Position numbers and translations under genes: made by a program | The notes under the pieces: generated by a model | Told to the model about the DNA's origin: nothing | What the model saw: only the letters and a program-made list of their open reading frames with translations | Databases searched by the model: none | Source of the DNA: Cystobacter fuscus DSM 2262 | GTDB taxonomy: Bacteria; Myxococcota; Myxococcia; Myxococcales; Myxococcaceae | NCBI RefSeq assembly: GCF_000335475.2 | Contig: NZ_ANAH02000005.1 | Coordinates: forward strand, 372,001 to 436,000 | Direction of reading: 5' to 3' | DNA length: 64,000 bases | Shown: positions 1 to 8,409 of the stretch, piece after piece | Position numbering within the stretch: position 1 is the stretch's first letter | Layout of the letters: every line of letters starts with the position of its first letter

Positions 1-188
1 GCTTCATCCTCGAGCGCGCGGAGGAGACCTGGCCCCTGGTGTTCGAGATCATCGGACGGACGGGCGCCAACACGACCGTGTTCGTGGATTCGGACGTGCC
101 CGTGGGCGAGTACGTGTACCGGGCCAGGGCCTTCTCGGGCACGGATGTCTCCGCGTACTCCAATCAGGACGGCGCCGACGTGCAATGA
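1..188 (+). CDS. C-terminal end of a fibronectin type III-like protein (partial)
   Basis: Open from the left edge in the frame beginning at base 3, ending at TGA 186-188, with 61 codons visible. The residues show a beta-sandwich pattern (FVDSDVPVGEYVYRARAFS, then VSAYSN) typical of the last strands of an FN3 domain: the aromatic Y-x-Y-R-x-R-A pattern and a final S-x-x-S-N. Such domains end many secreted myxobacterial proteins. The catalytic or binding part lies outside the window, so the protein's function cannot be stated. No regulatory feature is clear. Confidence 0.75.
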   Translation, partial: FILERAEETWPLVFEIIGRTGANTTVFVDSDVPVGEYVYRARAFSGTDVSAYSNQDGADVQ

Positions 189-301
189 GCCATGACCTCG
201 GGGCGGCCCCTCTCCGGGGGCTCCCGGGGGCCGAGCCGCCGCGGCGGGCCTGGGGGGAGACCCGGCGCGGCGTGAAGGTTTCCGTCTTCTGAACCCGAGG
301 A

Positions 302-339
302 GTGCCCAGGGGCGAGGCCCCCTCCTCCTCCCTGGGCAC
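302..339 (+). promoter_or_regulatory. Hairpin in the leader of the TonB-dependent receptor gene
   Basis: A perfect 9-bp stem, GTGCCCAGG (302-310) with CCTGGGCAC (331-339), lies 9 bases before the receptor ATG. An internal GGGGC/GCCCC pair (309-313 with 317-321) would compete with it. No clear Shine-Dalgarno sequence precedes the ATG. The structure could terminate the upstream transcript or affect translation; the sequence alone does not decide. Confidence 0.35.
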
Positions 340-348
340 GCACGCCCC

Positions 349-3300
349 ATGACAAGAAGAAGCAACCTCCGGCGCTCCGGCCTGCTCGTGCTCGCCCTGT
401 TCCTGACGGGAAGTGGTGCCCTCGCCCAGGGAACCTCGGTGATCCTCGGTACGGTGACGGACGCGGCCACGCGCGAGCCCGTCGTGGACGTGGTGGTGAC
501 CGCCACCTCGCCCAACCTCCAGGGAGAGCAGACGGTCGTCACCGACAGCCAGGGCCAGTACCGCATTCCCCAGCTTCCACCCGGGGTGTATGCGCTGCGC
601 TTCGACAAGGAGGCCTACAAGCCCCTGTCGAGAGAGAGCATCAACCTGCGTCTGGACTACTCGGTCCGCGTCAACGTGGAGCTGCTACCCGAGGCGTTTG
701 GAGAAGAAATCGCCGTGGTGGCCCAGGCGCCCACCGTGGACATCGGCTCGGCGGCCACCGGGGTGAACGTCAGCGCGGACTTCCTGCGCAACATCGCGGT
801 CGTCTCGCCCTCCGGCAAGGGTGCCGCCTCGCGCTCCTTCGAGGCCCTGGCGGAGCTGGCCCCGGGAGCCAACGCGGACACCTATGGTGTGTCCATTGGC
901 GGCGCCACCTCTCCGGAGAACCAGTACATCATCGATGGCGTGTCGGTGAACGATCCCGGCTTCGGCATCAACGGCGCCCCCCTGAGCGTGGAGTTCATGG
1001 GCGAGGTGAACGTCATCAGCGGCGGCTACCTGCCCGAGTACGGCCGCTCGACGGGCGGCGTGGTCAACGCGGTGACGAAGTCGGGCTCCAATGAGTTTCA
1101 TGGCTCGGTGTTCGGCAACGTCACGCCGGGCGCGCTGGCCTCCCGCGGCACGGAAATCCTCCAGGAGGCGGGCACCATCTCTGGCCGGGCGGCGTTGTGG
1201 AACCTGGCGGACGTGGGCTTCGAGGTGGGCGGCCCCCTCCTCGAGGACAGGCTCTGGTTCTTCGCCGGCATGGCGCCCTCCTTCTCCCGTTACCAATTGG
1301 AGCGCAACCTCAACGCCCAGGTCCTGGACGCCAACGGCCAGCCCCAGGTGGACGAGCGGGGCTTCATCCGGACCGAGCGCATCCCGGGCACCCAGCGCGA
1401 CTACTTCGCGGACCAGCGCAACTTCCAGTTCATCGGCAAGCTCACCTACCTGCTCAACCAGGATCACAACGTCAGCGTGACGGTGACGGGCACGCCCTCG
1501 TCCGCGGGCGGAGAGGGCCGCTTCGCCATCAGTGAGCGCACGGGTCTGCCGGAAGTGGAACTCATCTCGGGGCAGCCAAGTGCCCTCGCCACACAGCGCA
1601 TCGCCAACGCCCTGGACACGAGCCTCAAGTGGTCCTCGGCCTTCCTGGACAAGCGATTGCTCTTCAACGCCACCCTCGGGTGGCACCACCAGGAGGGGGC
1701 CGTGCTCCCCTCGGATGGCTCCCCCGTGGGCAGTTCCATCGGGTACGCGGGCATCGCCAACACGACGTGGCAGCGGAGCACCGACGCGGCGGGACGCCCG
1801 AATCCGCACTCCGTCACCGAGTTCGAGACCCTGCCGGATCCCTCCGTCTGTCTCGTGCCCGATGCCCCCGGAGGCACGCGCTGTCCCGTGCTCAACTACC
1901 TGACGGGCGGTCCCGGCCGGCTCGACGACACCCGGTTGGATCGCTACCAGGGCAAGCTCATCGGTACCCTGCTGCTCCAGGGCGCGGGGCAGCACGTCAT
2001 CAAGGCCGGCATGGATCTGGAATTCATGCGCTACGATCACGTCCGCGCCGCGAGCGGCAGGACCGTGCTCATGGAGTCCGAGGACGGGGCCTACTTCTAC
2101 GACTACCGCCAGTTCGGCTACCTGGTCGCTCCGGACCAGGTGGACATCGAGCAATCCCAGCAGCGGGTGTCGGCCTCCAACTCCGTCGGCGGCTTCCTCC
2201 AGGACAGCTGGAGCCTGTTCGACGTGGCCACGCTCAACGTGGGGGTGCGCTATGACGCCCAATACCTCATGGGTGGCGGCAACCTGGCTCTGGTGCTGGC
2301 CAACCAGTGGTCTCCGCGGCTGGGGGTGATCGTCGATCCCACCCGGTCCGGCAAGGCCAAGGTCTACGCCAACTACGCCCGTTACTATGAAAGCGTCCCG
2401 CTGGATCTCGTGGACCGCTCGTTCCCGGGCGAGCCCGGCTTGCGCTCGAACAAGAGCTCCACCTCCTGCGATCCCCGGGATCCGGCGCAGCAACAGGGTG
2501 TCTGCAACACCGACCAGGCCCGGCTCCCCTTCACGGGCGACCTGGACGCCAACCGGCTGTGGGAGACCATGGGCGCGGGTGCCACCATCGTGGATCCCTC
2601 CCTCCAGCCCTCGTCCACCGACGAGTTCGTGGTGGGTGGCGAGTACGAGCTCCTGCCCAACGCGCGCGTGGGAGCGACCTACACCCGGCGCACCCTCAAC
2701 ATCGCCATCGAGGACATGAGCCGGGACAACGGGGCCACCTTTTTCATTGGCAACCCGGGGCTCGGGTTCGCCCGGGACTTCGCCCCCTACAAGCCCCAGC
2801 GCGACTACGACGCCGTCACGCTCTTCTTCCAGAAGAACTTCGCCGACCAGTGGCTCGCCCAGGCCAGCTACACGTGGTCCTCCCTGCGCGGCAACTACGA
2901 GGGTCTGTTCCGCTCGGACACCGGCCAGTTGGATCCCAACATCAACTCCGACTTCGACCTCGTCTCCCTGCTGCCCAACCGCTCCGGGCCACTGCCCGCC
3001 GACCGTACCCACCAGCTCAAGGTCTTCGGCGCGCGGGAGTTCGCCCTGCGCCCCAACCTGAGCCTCAACCTCGGCGCGTCCTATCGGACGTCCTCGGGCA
3101 CGCCCTACAGCTATCTCGGCGCGCATGATGACTACGGCGCGGGAGAGTCCTTCATCCTGCCGCGCGGCGCCGCGGGCCGCCTGCCCTGGTCGCACCGCGT
3201 CGACGGCCGCGTGGCGCTCAACTACCGGCTGTCCCGCGAGCTCACCGCGTCGTTCAGCGTGGATGTCTTCAACCTCTTCAACTTCCAGGCCCCCGTCGCG

Positions 3301-3489
3301 TACGACCAGAACTACACGTACTCGCCCGTGCTCCCCATCGAGGGCGGCCAGAAGGCCGATCTGGCGACGAAGCTGGTGGGACCCGACGGCGAGCCGATCG
3401 AGGCCGCGAGCCTCAACAAGAACTTCGGCAAGCCCACGGCCTACCAGTCTCCGCGTTCCGTGCGCTTCGGCGCCCGGCTGTCCTTCTAG
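349..3489 (+). CDS. Oar-like TonB-dependent receptor with carboxypeptidase regulatory-like domain
   Basis: A 1046-residue outer-membrane protein. A signal peptide (LLVLALFLTGSGALAQG) is followed by a carboxypeptidase-regulatory-like/CNA-B fold (about residues 27-110, ILGTVTDAATREPV), a plug domain (about 125-250, containing QYIIDGVSVND and GRSTGGVVNAVTKSG) and a long barrel ending in an aromatic residue (RFGARLSF), as expected for BAM-dependent assembly. This order matches the Oar family of myxobacteria and Bacteroidota; members are linked to uptake of large substrates or to surface processes. Length fits the family. A lipoprotein gene starts 29 bases downstream on the same strand and is probably co-transcribed. 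The ligand cannot be deduced. Confidence 0.9.
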   Translation: MTRRSNLRRSGLLVLALFLTGSGALAQGTSVILGTVTDAATREPVVDVVVTATSPNLQGEQTVVTDSQGQYRIPQLPPGVYALRFDKEAYKPLSRESINLRLDYSVRVNVELLPEAFGEEIAVVAQAPTVDIGSAATGVNVSADFLRNIAVVSPSGKGAASRSFEALAELAPGANADTYGVSIGGATSPENQYIIDGVSVNDPGFGINGAPLSVEFMGEVNVISGGYLPEYGRSTGGVVNAVTKSGSNEFHGSVFGNVTPGALASRGTEILQEAGTISGRAALWNLADVGFEVGGPLLEDRLWFFAGMAPSFSRYQLERNLNAQVLDANGQPQVDERGFIRTERIPGTQRDYFADQRNFQFIGKLTYLLNQDHNVSVTVTGTPSSAGGEGRFAISERTGLPEVELISGQPSALATQRIANALDTSLKWSSAFLDKRLLFNATLGWHHQEGAVLPSDGSPVGSSIGYAGIANTTWQRSTDAAGRPNPHSVTEFETLPDPSVCLVPDAPGGTRCPVLNYLTGGPGRLDDTRLDRYQGKLIGTLLLQGAGQHVIKAGMDLEFMRYDHVRAASGRTVLMESEDGAYFYDYRQFGYLVAPDQVDIEQSQQRVSASNSVGGFLQDSWSLFDVATLNVGVRYDAQYLMGGGNLALVLANQWSPRLGVIVDPTRSGKAKVYANYARYYESVPLDLVDRSFPGEPGLRSNKSSTSCDPRDPAQQQGVCNTDQARLPFTGDLDANRLWETMGAGATIVDPSLQPSSTDEFVVGGEYELLPNARVGATYTRRTLNIAIEDMSRDNGATFFIGNPGLGFARDFAPYKPQRDYDAVTLFFQKNFADQWLAQASYTWSSLRGNYEGLFRSDTGQLDPNINSDFDLVSLLPNRSGPLPADRTHQLKVFGAREFALRPNLSLNLGASYRTSSGTPYSYLGAHDDYGAGESFILPRGAAGRLPWSHRVDGRVALNYRLSRELTASFSVDVFNLFNFQAPVAYDQNYTYSPVLPIEGGQKADLATKLVGPDGEPIEAASLNKNFGKPTAYQSPRSVRFGARLSF

Positions 3490-3518
3490 CCCTCCTGGTC
3501 AGGAAAGGTTTCTCACGC

Positions 3519-4169
3519 ATGACTCGACGAATTCTCGGGCTGGCCGGGGCCGTGGCGCTCTTGTCCTCCTGTGACTCCTCCCAGCCTCCCATCGGATGTC
3601 CGGTGCAGAGCCTGGATTGGTCCGCCGTCTACACCCTGAAGGAGCCGACCCTCTGCCCCGTCATCGCGGGAGAGAGGCTCGGCATCCAGAAGTTCTCCAG
3701 CCGCACTGGTGACGAGCGGCTGTCCATCAACCCCGAGTCGCTCGTGGCCCTCAACGAGCGCGACTCCTCCCAGCCGTCGTATTCGCTCGGCACGCTGGCG
3801 AAGCAATCCGACGCCGAGGGCTTCTGCTCCGCCATGGAGATGCCGGTCGCGCGCAAGGACGCACCCGCCGCCGGGCAAGAGCCCGCCACGAGCATTTCCT
3901 ACCAGTGGAGCAACGTCCGGATCCTCGCCACCGCCCAGGCGCCGGGCACGCAGATGGTGGCGGAGCTCGAGCGCATCGAGAACGGCTGTACCGCGAAGTA
4001 CGAGGTCTGGGCCATGTGGCCGGGAGACGTCGAGTGCGGGAGCGAAGCCGGCGAGCCAGATGACAGCGTCTGCCAGACCGAGCTCACCATCAATCCCGAC
4101 TTCGCCGTCACCTGCCACCCCACCCTGCTTCGTTGCGTGCCGGCGAAGCGACCGCCGTCGTTGAAGTAG
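3519..4169 (+). CDS. Hypothetical lipoprotein downstream of the Oar-like receptor
   Basis: A 216-residue protein with a short basic N-terminus, a hydrophobic stretch and a lipobox L-S-S-C (Cys18), so it is probably a secreted lipoprotein. The mature part has several Cys residues (CPVQSLDW, LCPVIAG, CSAMEMP, CTAKYEVW, CGSEAGEPDDSVCQTEL, CHPTLLRC) consistent with disulfides. No catalytic motif is recognised. Its position immediately behind the receptor gene, in the same direction, suggests a surface partner or ligand-handling role, but this is inference from context only. Confidence 0.75.
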   Translation: MTRRILGLAGAVALLSSCDSSQPPIGCPVQSLDWSAVYTLKEPTLCPVIAGERLGIQKFSSRTGDERLSINPESLVALNERDSSQPSYSLGTLAKQSDAEGFCSAMEMPVARKDAPAAGQEPATSISYQWSNVRILATAQAPGTQMVAELERIENGCTAKYEVWAMWPGDVECGSEAGEPDDSVCQTELTINPDFAVTCHPTLLRCVPAKRPPSLK

Positions 4170-4231
4170 CGGCTACCATCTCGGGAAGGCGGACGTCCTC
4201 GTGCCGTCCCGCCTCGCTCCGTGAACACCCC

Positions 4232-5140
4232 ATGCCCCAGACCCCACCCGTCCTCGAGTTCGACGTCCTTCCCTCCCTGCCCGGGGAGTTGCTGCGCGCC
4301 GCCCTCTCCCCTCGCGCCGCACGCCCAGCCGACGTCCCCCGGCTCGAGGCGCGGATGCGACACCTCCGCGCGGAACCCCGCGCCCTCGCGCGCTACCGGG
4401 AGGTGACGGGCTTCCCGGCGAATGGCTTCCTTCCCCTGACGTACCCCCAGGTGCTCGTCACGCCGCTGCACCTCGCGGTGCTCAACCACCCCGGTTTCCC
4501 CTACCGGTTGCTCGGAATGATCCACGTGCGCAACCGCATCCAGCAGTGGCGCCGGTTGCAGGAGGGCGCGGTCCTCTCCGTGCACGTCTGGGTGGAGGGC
4601 CAACGCGAGGTCCGGCAGGGGCGGGAGCTGGAGGTGCATACCCGGGTGGAGGAAGGCGGAACGCTCGCCTGGAGCGCCGTCACCACCATGCTGCGCCGGC
4701 TGCCGGGCGCGGCGGAGCGCTCGCGAGGCGCCCGATCCCCGTTCACGCCGGATCCGGAGGAGGAGGCTCGCTTCGCCTCCAGCCGCACCGAGCATTGGAC
4801 GGTGCGCGAGGACACCGGCCGGCGCTACGCGCTCGCCTCGGGGGACTTCAATCCCATCCACCTGCACGCGCTCACGGCCCGTCCCTTCGGTTTCTCGCGA
4901 GCCATCGCGCACGGCATGTGGACCGTGGGCCGCGGCGTGGCGGCGCTGGGCCAGGAGGCGGAAGCGCCCGCGCTGACCCTCACCTCGGACTTCCGCCGGC
5001 CCCTGCTGCTACCCGCGCGCGCGGTGTTCCAGGCGGCGCCGCTGGCGGAGGGGGCGACCGCCTACCGCGTGCGGGGGGAGGATCTCACCCCCTACGTCCT
5101 GGGCGAGCTGCGGCCTGGAGCCGAGCCCTCCACGTCGTGA
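4232..5140 (+). CDS. MaoC-type (R)-specific enoyl-CoA hydratase/dehydratase
   Basis: A 302-residue double hot-dog protein. The C-terminal half carries the hydratase-2 signature YALASGDFNPIHLHALTA followed by GFSRAIAHGMWTVG, containing the catalytic Asp and His of the MaoC family; the N-terminal half is a degenerate hot-dog. Enzymes of this family hydrate trans-2-enoyl-CoA in beta-oxidation, polyester or lipid synthesis. The start at 4232 (MPQTPP) is chosen because the longer frame overlaps the upstream lipoprotein gene and its extra residues look non-coding. Transcription ends at a hairpin shared with the convergent neighbour. The substrate is unknown. Confidence 0.85.
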   Translation: MPQTPPVLEFDVLPSLPGELLRAALSPRAARPADVPRLEARMRHLRAEPRALARYREVTGFPANGFLPLTYPQVLVTPLHLAVLNHPGFPYRLLGMIHVRNRIQQWRRLQEGAVLSVHVWVEGQREVRQGRELEVHTRVEEGGTLAWSAVTTMLRRLPGAAERSRGARSPFTPDPEEEARFASSRTEHWTVREDTGRRYALASGDFNPIHLHALTARPFGFSRAIAHGMWTVGRGVAALGQEAEAPALTLTSDFRRPLLLPARAVFQAAPLAEGATAYRVRGEDLTPYVLGELRPGAEPSTS

Positions 5141-5169
5141 ACGAGGAGGGGCTCGTCGCTCCAGGGTTT

Positions 5170-5195
5170 CGTCCCCCGGGAACCCCCAGGGGACG
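5170..5195. terminator. Hairpin between convergent genes
   Basis: CGTCCCC (5170-5176) pairs with GGGGACG (5189-5195) around a 12-base loop. It sits exactly between the convergent MaoC gene and the large lipoprotein gene, so a bidirectional terminator is likely. There is no U-tract. Confidence 0.5.
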
Positions 5196-5200
5196 CGACT

Positions 5201-7432
5201 TCAGTGGACGAAGGTCTCGACGGGGCGGAGGAAGTCCACCGGCTCGTCGCGAACGTCGCTCTTGAACTGCGGGCGCAGCTCCACGAGCCGCTTCACCAGG
5301 TCCACGTTGGTGATGGGGCCCACCTTGAACGGCGTCTGGCTCCCCGTGGCGATGGCCGGCTCGAAGGGCACCACGCCCGCCACCTCCCGAATCGCCCCCA
5401 GGAAGCCCTCGCTCAAGGAGAAGCGCAAGGAGCAGGTGGAGCAGGTGGCGATGTCATACAGCCGCTGGTGGCGCCGCTCCAGGTCGGCGAAGGACCAGGT
5501 CGCCACCGAGGCTCCGAACTGGGTGTCCGGAACGCCGAAGCTGAACCCGGGATTGCCACCCGTGAGGAACTTCGACATGCGAGCGGGAATGCCCGAGGTG
5601 GGGCTGATGTGCGTGAAGCTCAGGTTGTTGATGTTGTTGAGGTCGGTGGTGCCGGTATCGGCGAAGTGGCAACCATTGCAGGTGTTGAGGGAGAACTCCT
5701 TGCGAGCGCACACCTCCTGGGGCGAGGCGGGGTTGGCACCCGTCGCGGCCCAGCGATTGGGCAGGCGCACGAGCGCGTTACCGCCCAGGAAGGGCCGGCC
5801 ATTCACGCTGAAGGGCACGGTGTAGCTGGCCGCGCACTGGCTCGGAACCATCAGCGGCGACTGAACGCCCGTCGGGGCGATGGTACCCAGGACGAAGGAG
5901 GCGACATCGGGGTCGAAGTTCGAGTTGTGGGTGGCGTCATCCGGCGTGAGCGCCACGGTATGCGGCCGGAGCCCACCATTGACGGGGGTATCGGGACCCG
6001 AGGGGTTCTCGGTGGTGAGCGTGAACTCGCGCAGTTCCCACTGGGGGTTGAAGTCCTTCTCGTTGGTGCGGATCTGGTTGAGCGCGTTCTGGTTGCCCTT
6101 CGAGGGGGCCATGCCATGGCGGACGACGCTCTCGGTCATCGTCTCCAACTGGGAGAGGTAGCTCGCGTCGAAGCTGGCGTGGGTGCCCAGTTGCACCCAC
6201 TGCTGCGCCCAGTCGATGACCTGGCGGCAACCCGAGCGCGGCACGCCGTACTCGAAGATGACGGTGAATTCCTTGAGATTGCAGCTCGCCTCCGTACCGC
6301 CGCCCCACGGCGAGGGACGGGTCACCCCGAACACGAAGCGCAGCTCGCCCGCGTCGGAGGAACCGCCGTAGCCCCCACCCGAGCTCTTGCCGAGATCGGC
6401 GCGGTTGACGATGGCCAGCAGCCGGAACGGCGCGATGTCGAGATTGAGCGAACCGCCGAGCAGGACTTCATTGCGCTGGGTGCTGGGATTGACGACGAGG
6501 GCCGAGGAGATCCCGCTGGCGGTGGCCCAGGGTTGAATCACCTTGGCGAACATGTCGGTGCGCGCCAGGACGTTGTCCCCATTGACGGTGTAGTTGTTGA
6601 CCCAGAGCGACAACCAGTCCTTCACGAAGCTCTCGGGCGTCTGGCCCGAGCCCTGCGCCAGTTCGCGCATGAGGTGGGCGAAGGTCCATACGCCGCCCTG
6701 CGTGCCGTTGCCGGTGCAGGGATCCCAGGTACGAGCCGGATCGAGGACGACGGCGGGATCCCGGATGAGCAGCGTCTTGCCCCACGAGGCCTGGGTGGAG
6801 ACGGGACGGGCCGGACAGACGCTCAGCGGCGTGAGCGCTCCCCCCGAGAAGGCCCGCACGTCCACGGCGGCGCCGAGGGCACGGCTGACCGGGTGGCGGC
6901 CATTGAACAGGACCGCCTCGGTGGAGATCTCCCCGAAGGCGCCCGAGGCCATCTGCTGCTCGTTCTTGGCGCGCCGCTCCAACTCCGTCACGCTCAGCTG
7001 CGAGAAGGACGTGAAGAAGTCCGGACCGGGGCTCTTGGGAATCATGCCCAGCTGGGCGAGCGTGTCGGAGCGGAAGAGGACCAGGGGATTGCTCGTGTCC
7101 CCGAGCACGCGAACGAGGCTGTTGGAGAGTTCCTTGTTCGCGGGCGGGGGCAGCTTCACGCTCACCGCCACGTTCTCCTCGAGCGCCGTGGGCCGGGCGA
7201 GTTGCTGGACGAAAACCCTGGTCGCCGACTTCGCGTCCACCAGGGGCAGGGTCTTGAGCGCGGTGCTGCTCCCCTCCTCCTCCGCGGCGGCCGCCGCTGG
7301 AGCAGCGAGCTGAGCCGTGGTCTCCTCGGAAGAGGTGGGCCCGGGCTGACACCCTCCGAGCGCCAGCGCGGCGCCCAGGAGCCAGCACGGCGTGGACTTC
7401 AACCCCTTGGTCTGTCTGCTCACGTGATTCAT
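5201..7432 (-). CDS. Large secreted lipoprotein with a CxxCH motif
   Basis: A 743-residue protein with a lipobox L-G-G-C (Cys28) followed by an Ala/Glu/Ser-rich linker. It is predicted to be an exported lipoprotein. Near residue 585 it has a single CNGCH sequence, formally a heme c-binding motif, and about 80 residues later CSTCS. I recognise no enzyme family with certainty. Repeated TW/F-x-D elements and many short strands suggest a beta-rich fold. The single CxxCH could bind heme or a metal; isolated motifs can also be accidental. The ATG at 7430-7432 has a purine-rich sequence just upstream. An AT-rich intergenic region with tandem repeats precedes it. Confidence 0.75.
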   Translation of the reverse strand: MNHVSRQTKGLKSTPCWLLGAALALGGCQPGPTSSEETTAQLAAPAAAAAEEEGSSTALKTLPLVDAKSATRVFVQQLARPTALEENVAVSVKLPPPANKELSNSLVRVLGDTSNPLVLFRSDTLAQLGMIPKSPGPDFFTSFSQLSVTELERRAKNEQQMASGAFGEISTEAVLFNGRHPVSRALGAAVDVRAFSGGALTPLSVCPARPVSTQASWGKTLLIRDPAVVLDPARTWDPCTGNGTQGGVWTFAHLMRELAQGSGQTPESFVKDWLSLWVNNYTVNGDNVLARTDMFAKVIQPWATASGISSALVVNPSTQRNEVLLGGSLNLDIAPFRLLAIVNRADLGKSSGGGYGGSSDAGELRFVFGVTRPSPWGGGTEASCNLKEFTVIFEYGVPRSGCRQVIDWAQQWVQLGTHASFDASYLSQLETMTESVVRHGMAPSKGNQNALNQIRTNEKDFNPQWELREFTLTTENPSGPDTPVNGGLRPHTVALTPDDATHNSNFDPDVASFVLGTIAPTGVQSPLMVPSQCAASYTVPFSVNGRPFLGGNALVRLPNRWAATGANPASPQEVCARKEFSLNTCNGCHFADTGTTDLNNINNLSFTHISPTSGIPARMSKFLTGGNPGFSFGVPDTQFGASVATWSFADLERRHQRLYDIATCSTCSLRFSLSEGFLGAIREVAGVVPFEPAIATGSQTPFKVGPITNVDLVKRLVELRPQFKSDVRDEPVDFLRPVETFVH

Positions 7433-7568
7433 GAAAGGTGTCCCCCTGATGAGCGCACCCCACAGGGTGGCTATTGTCTAGAATAAGAAAACAATTCCTA
7501 TTAAAGCAAGTACAATCAGGGAGCAGCGGAGGACCCGGGAAATTCCTTTCACCGTGTTGTTTCTGGAG

Positions 7569-7622
7569 CAACGCGCCTGTGTGTAGCTTCAAAAGCAACA
7601 CGCCTGTGTGTAGCTTCAAAAG
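7569..7622. repeat. 27-bp tandem direct repeat, two copies
   Basis: Two adjacent copies of a 27-bp unit (7569-7595 and 7596-7622) differ at one base. Each contains GCCTGTGTGTAGCTTCAAAAG and begins with CAAC. Related pieces (GTTG followed by TCTGGAG) flank both sides. The repeat lies upstream of the minus-strand lipoprotein gene, in an unusually AT-rich 226-bp gap. Confidence 0.8.
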
Positions 7623-7658
7623 CAACAAACAGGATGTTGCCTCTGGAGCCACACGGCT

Positions 7659-8345
7659 TCAGAGGCGGGTGGAGACGGGAACCCGGAAATGGAGCAGCAG
7701 ATACGCCTGCCCCACGTGGAAGATGGAGGCATCGAGCGGCCCCACGTCGAGGAAGCTCCCCAGCCTCTGGGGAACATAGAGGGCCGAGGCCCAGCCGATA
7801 CTGAGGAGGAAGCCCTTGCCGAGCTGGAACTCCAGGTCCGCGCCGAGCTGAAGACCCGGCCGGAGGAAGTGGGTGTTCTCCAGGGTGTCCGAGTACAGGT
7901 AGGCGTAGGTGAGGAGCAACCCCGCGTCGAGGGAGAGTCGCACGGGACTGGGGCTGAGCGCGAGGCCCACCCCCAGCGGCTTCCAGGTGGCGCCGTAGAT
8001 GCCGGTGTTCTTGTACTTCGGCGAGATGATGAGGGAATCCGGAATGAGGGCGGTGATCGCCGGGGCGAAGCGGATCTCCCCCGACTTCAGGGCACGGCCG
8101 CGGTACTGGCGCGGAATGAGGGCTTGATTCTTCTTCAGCCACTCCTTGTCGAGCACCGCCTCCACGTTGAGCTTCAACCCGGTATGGAGGGGTTGATCCT
8201 CGAACACGGGGCCGAAGAAGAAGAAGGCCGCGGGACCGACGGCGAAATCCACCGGCGCGGTGACGCGCCGTTGGGCGGCCGAGACTCCAGGCAGGAGCAG
8301 GAGCAACGGTACCAGCAAGTGCATGCGGTTCGAGCATCCATTCAT
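7659..8345 (-). CDS. Predicted outer-membrane beta-barrel protein
   Basis: A 228-residue protein. A signal peptide (LLVPLLLLLPGVSAAQ) is followed by alternating hydrophobic/polar strands (VRLSLDAGLLLTYAYLYS, LQLGADLEFQLGKGFLLSIG, QAYLLLHFRVPVSTRL). No enzymatic motif is visible. The pattern and size fit a small outer-membrane barrel of the kind common in myxobacteria. It lies upstream of, and on the same strand as, the CxxCH lipoprotein, separated by 226 bp with repeats, so co-transcription is uncertain. The divergent neighbour is a secreted phospholipase. Confidence 0.65.
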   Translation of the reverse strand: MNGCSNRMHLLVPLLLLLPGVSAAQRRVTAPVDFAVGPAAFFFFGPVFEDQPLHTGLKLNVEAVLDKEWLKKNQALIPRQYRGRALKSGEIRFAPAITALIPDSLIISPKYKNTGIYGATWKPLGVGLALSPSPVRLSLDAGLLLTYAYLYSDTLENTHFLRPGLQLGADLEFQLGKGFLLSIGWASALYVPQRLGSFLDVGPLDASIFHVGQAYLLLHFRVPVSTRL

Positions 8346-8409
8346 GTCATACTCTCCGTGCGAGCGTCTGGGCCTTCCGGGTGCTCACTCTACCGTGGAG
8401 AACGCAGCC

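Noticed and set aside
685-3195. Very long open frame antisense to the TonB-dependent receptor
   Set aside because: High-GC shadow; the residues are low-complexity Arg/Gly/His/Val-rich and match nothing, whereas the plus strand has a full receptor.
5660-5685. Calling the lipoprotein at 5201-7432 a cytochrome c
   Set aside because: One CxxCH in 743 residues, with no cytochrome fold pattern or downstream Met ligand that I can assign.
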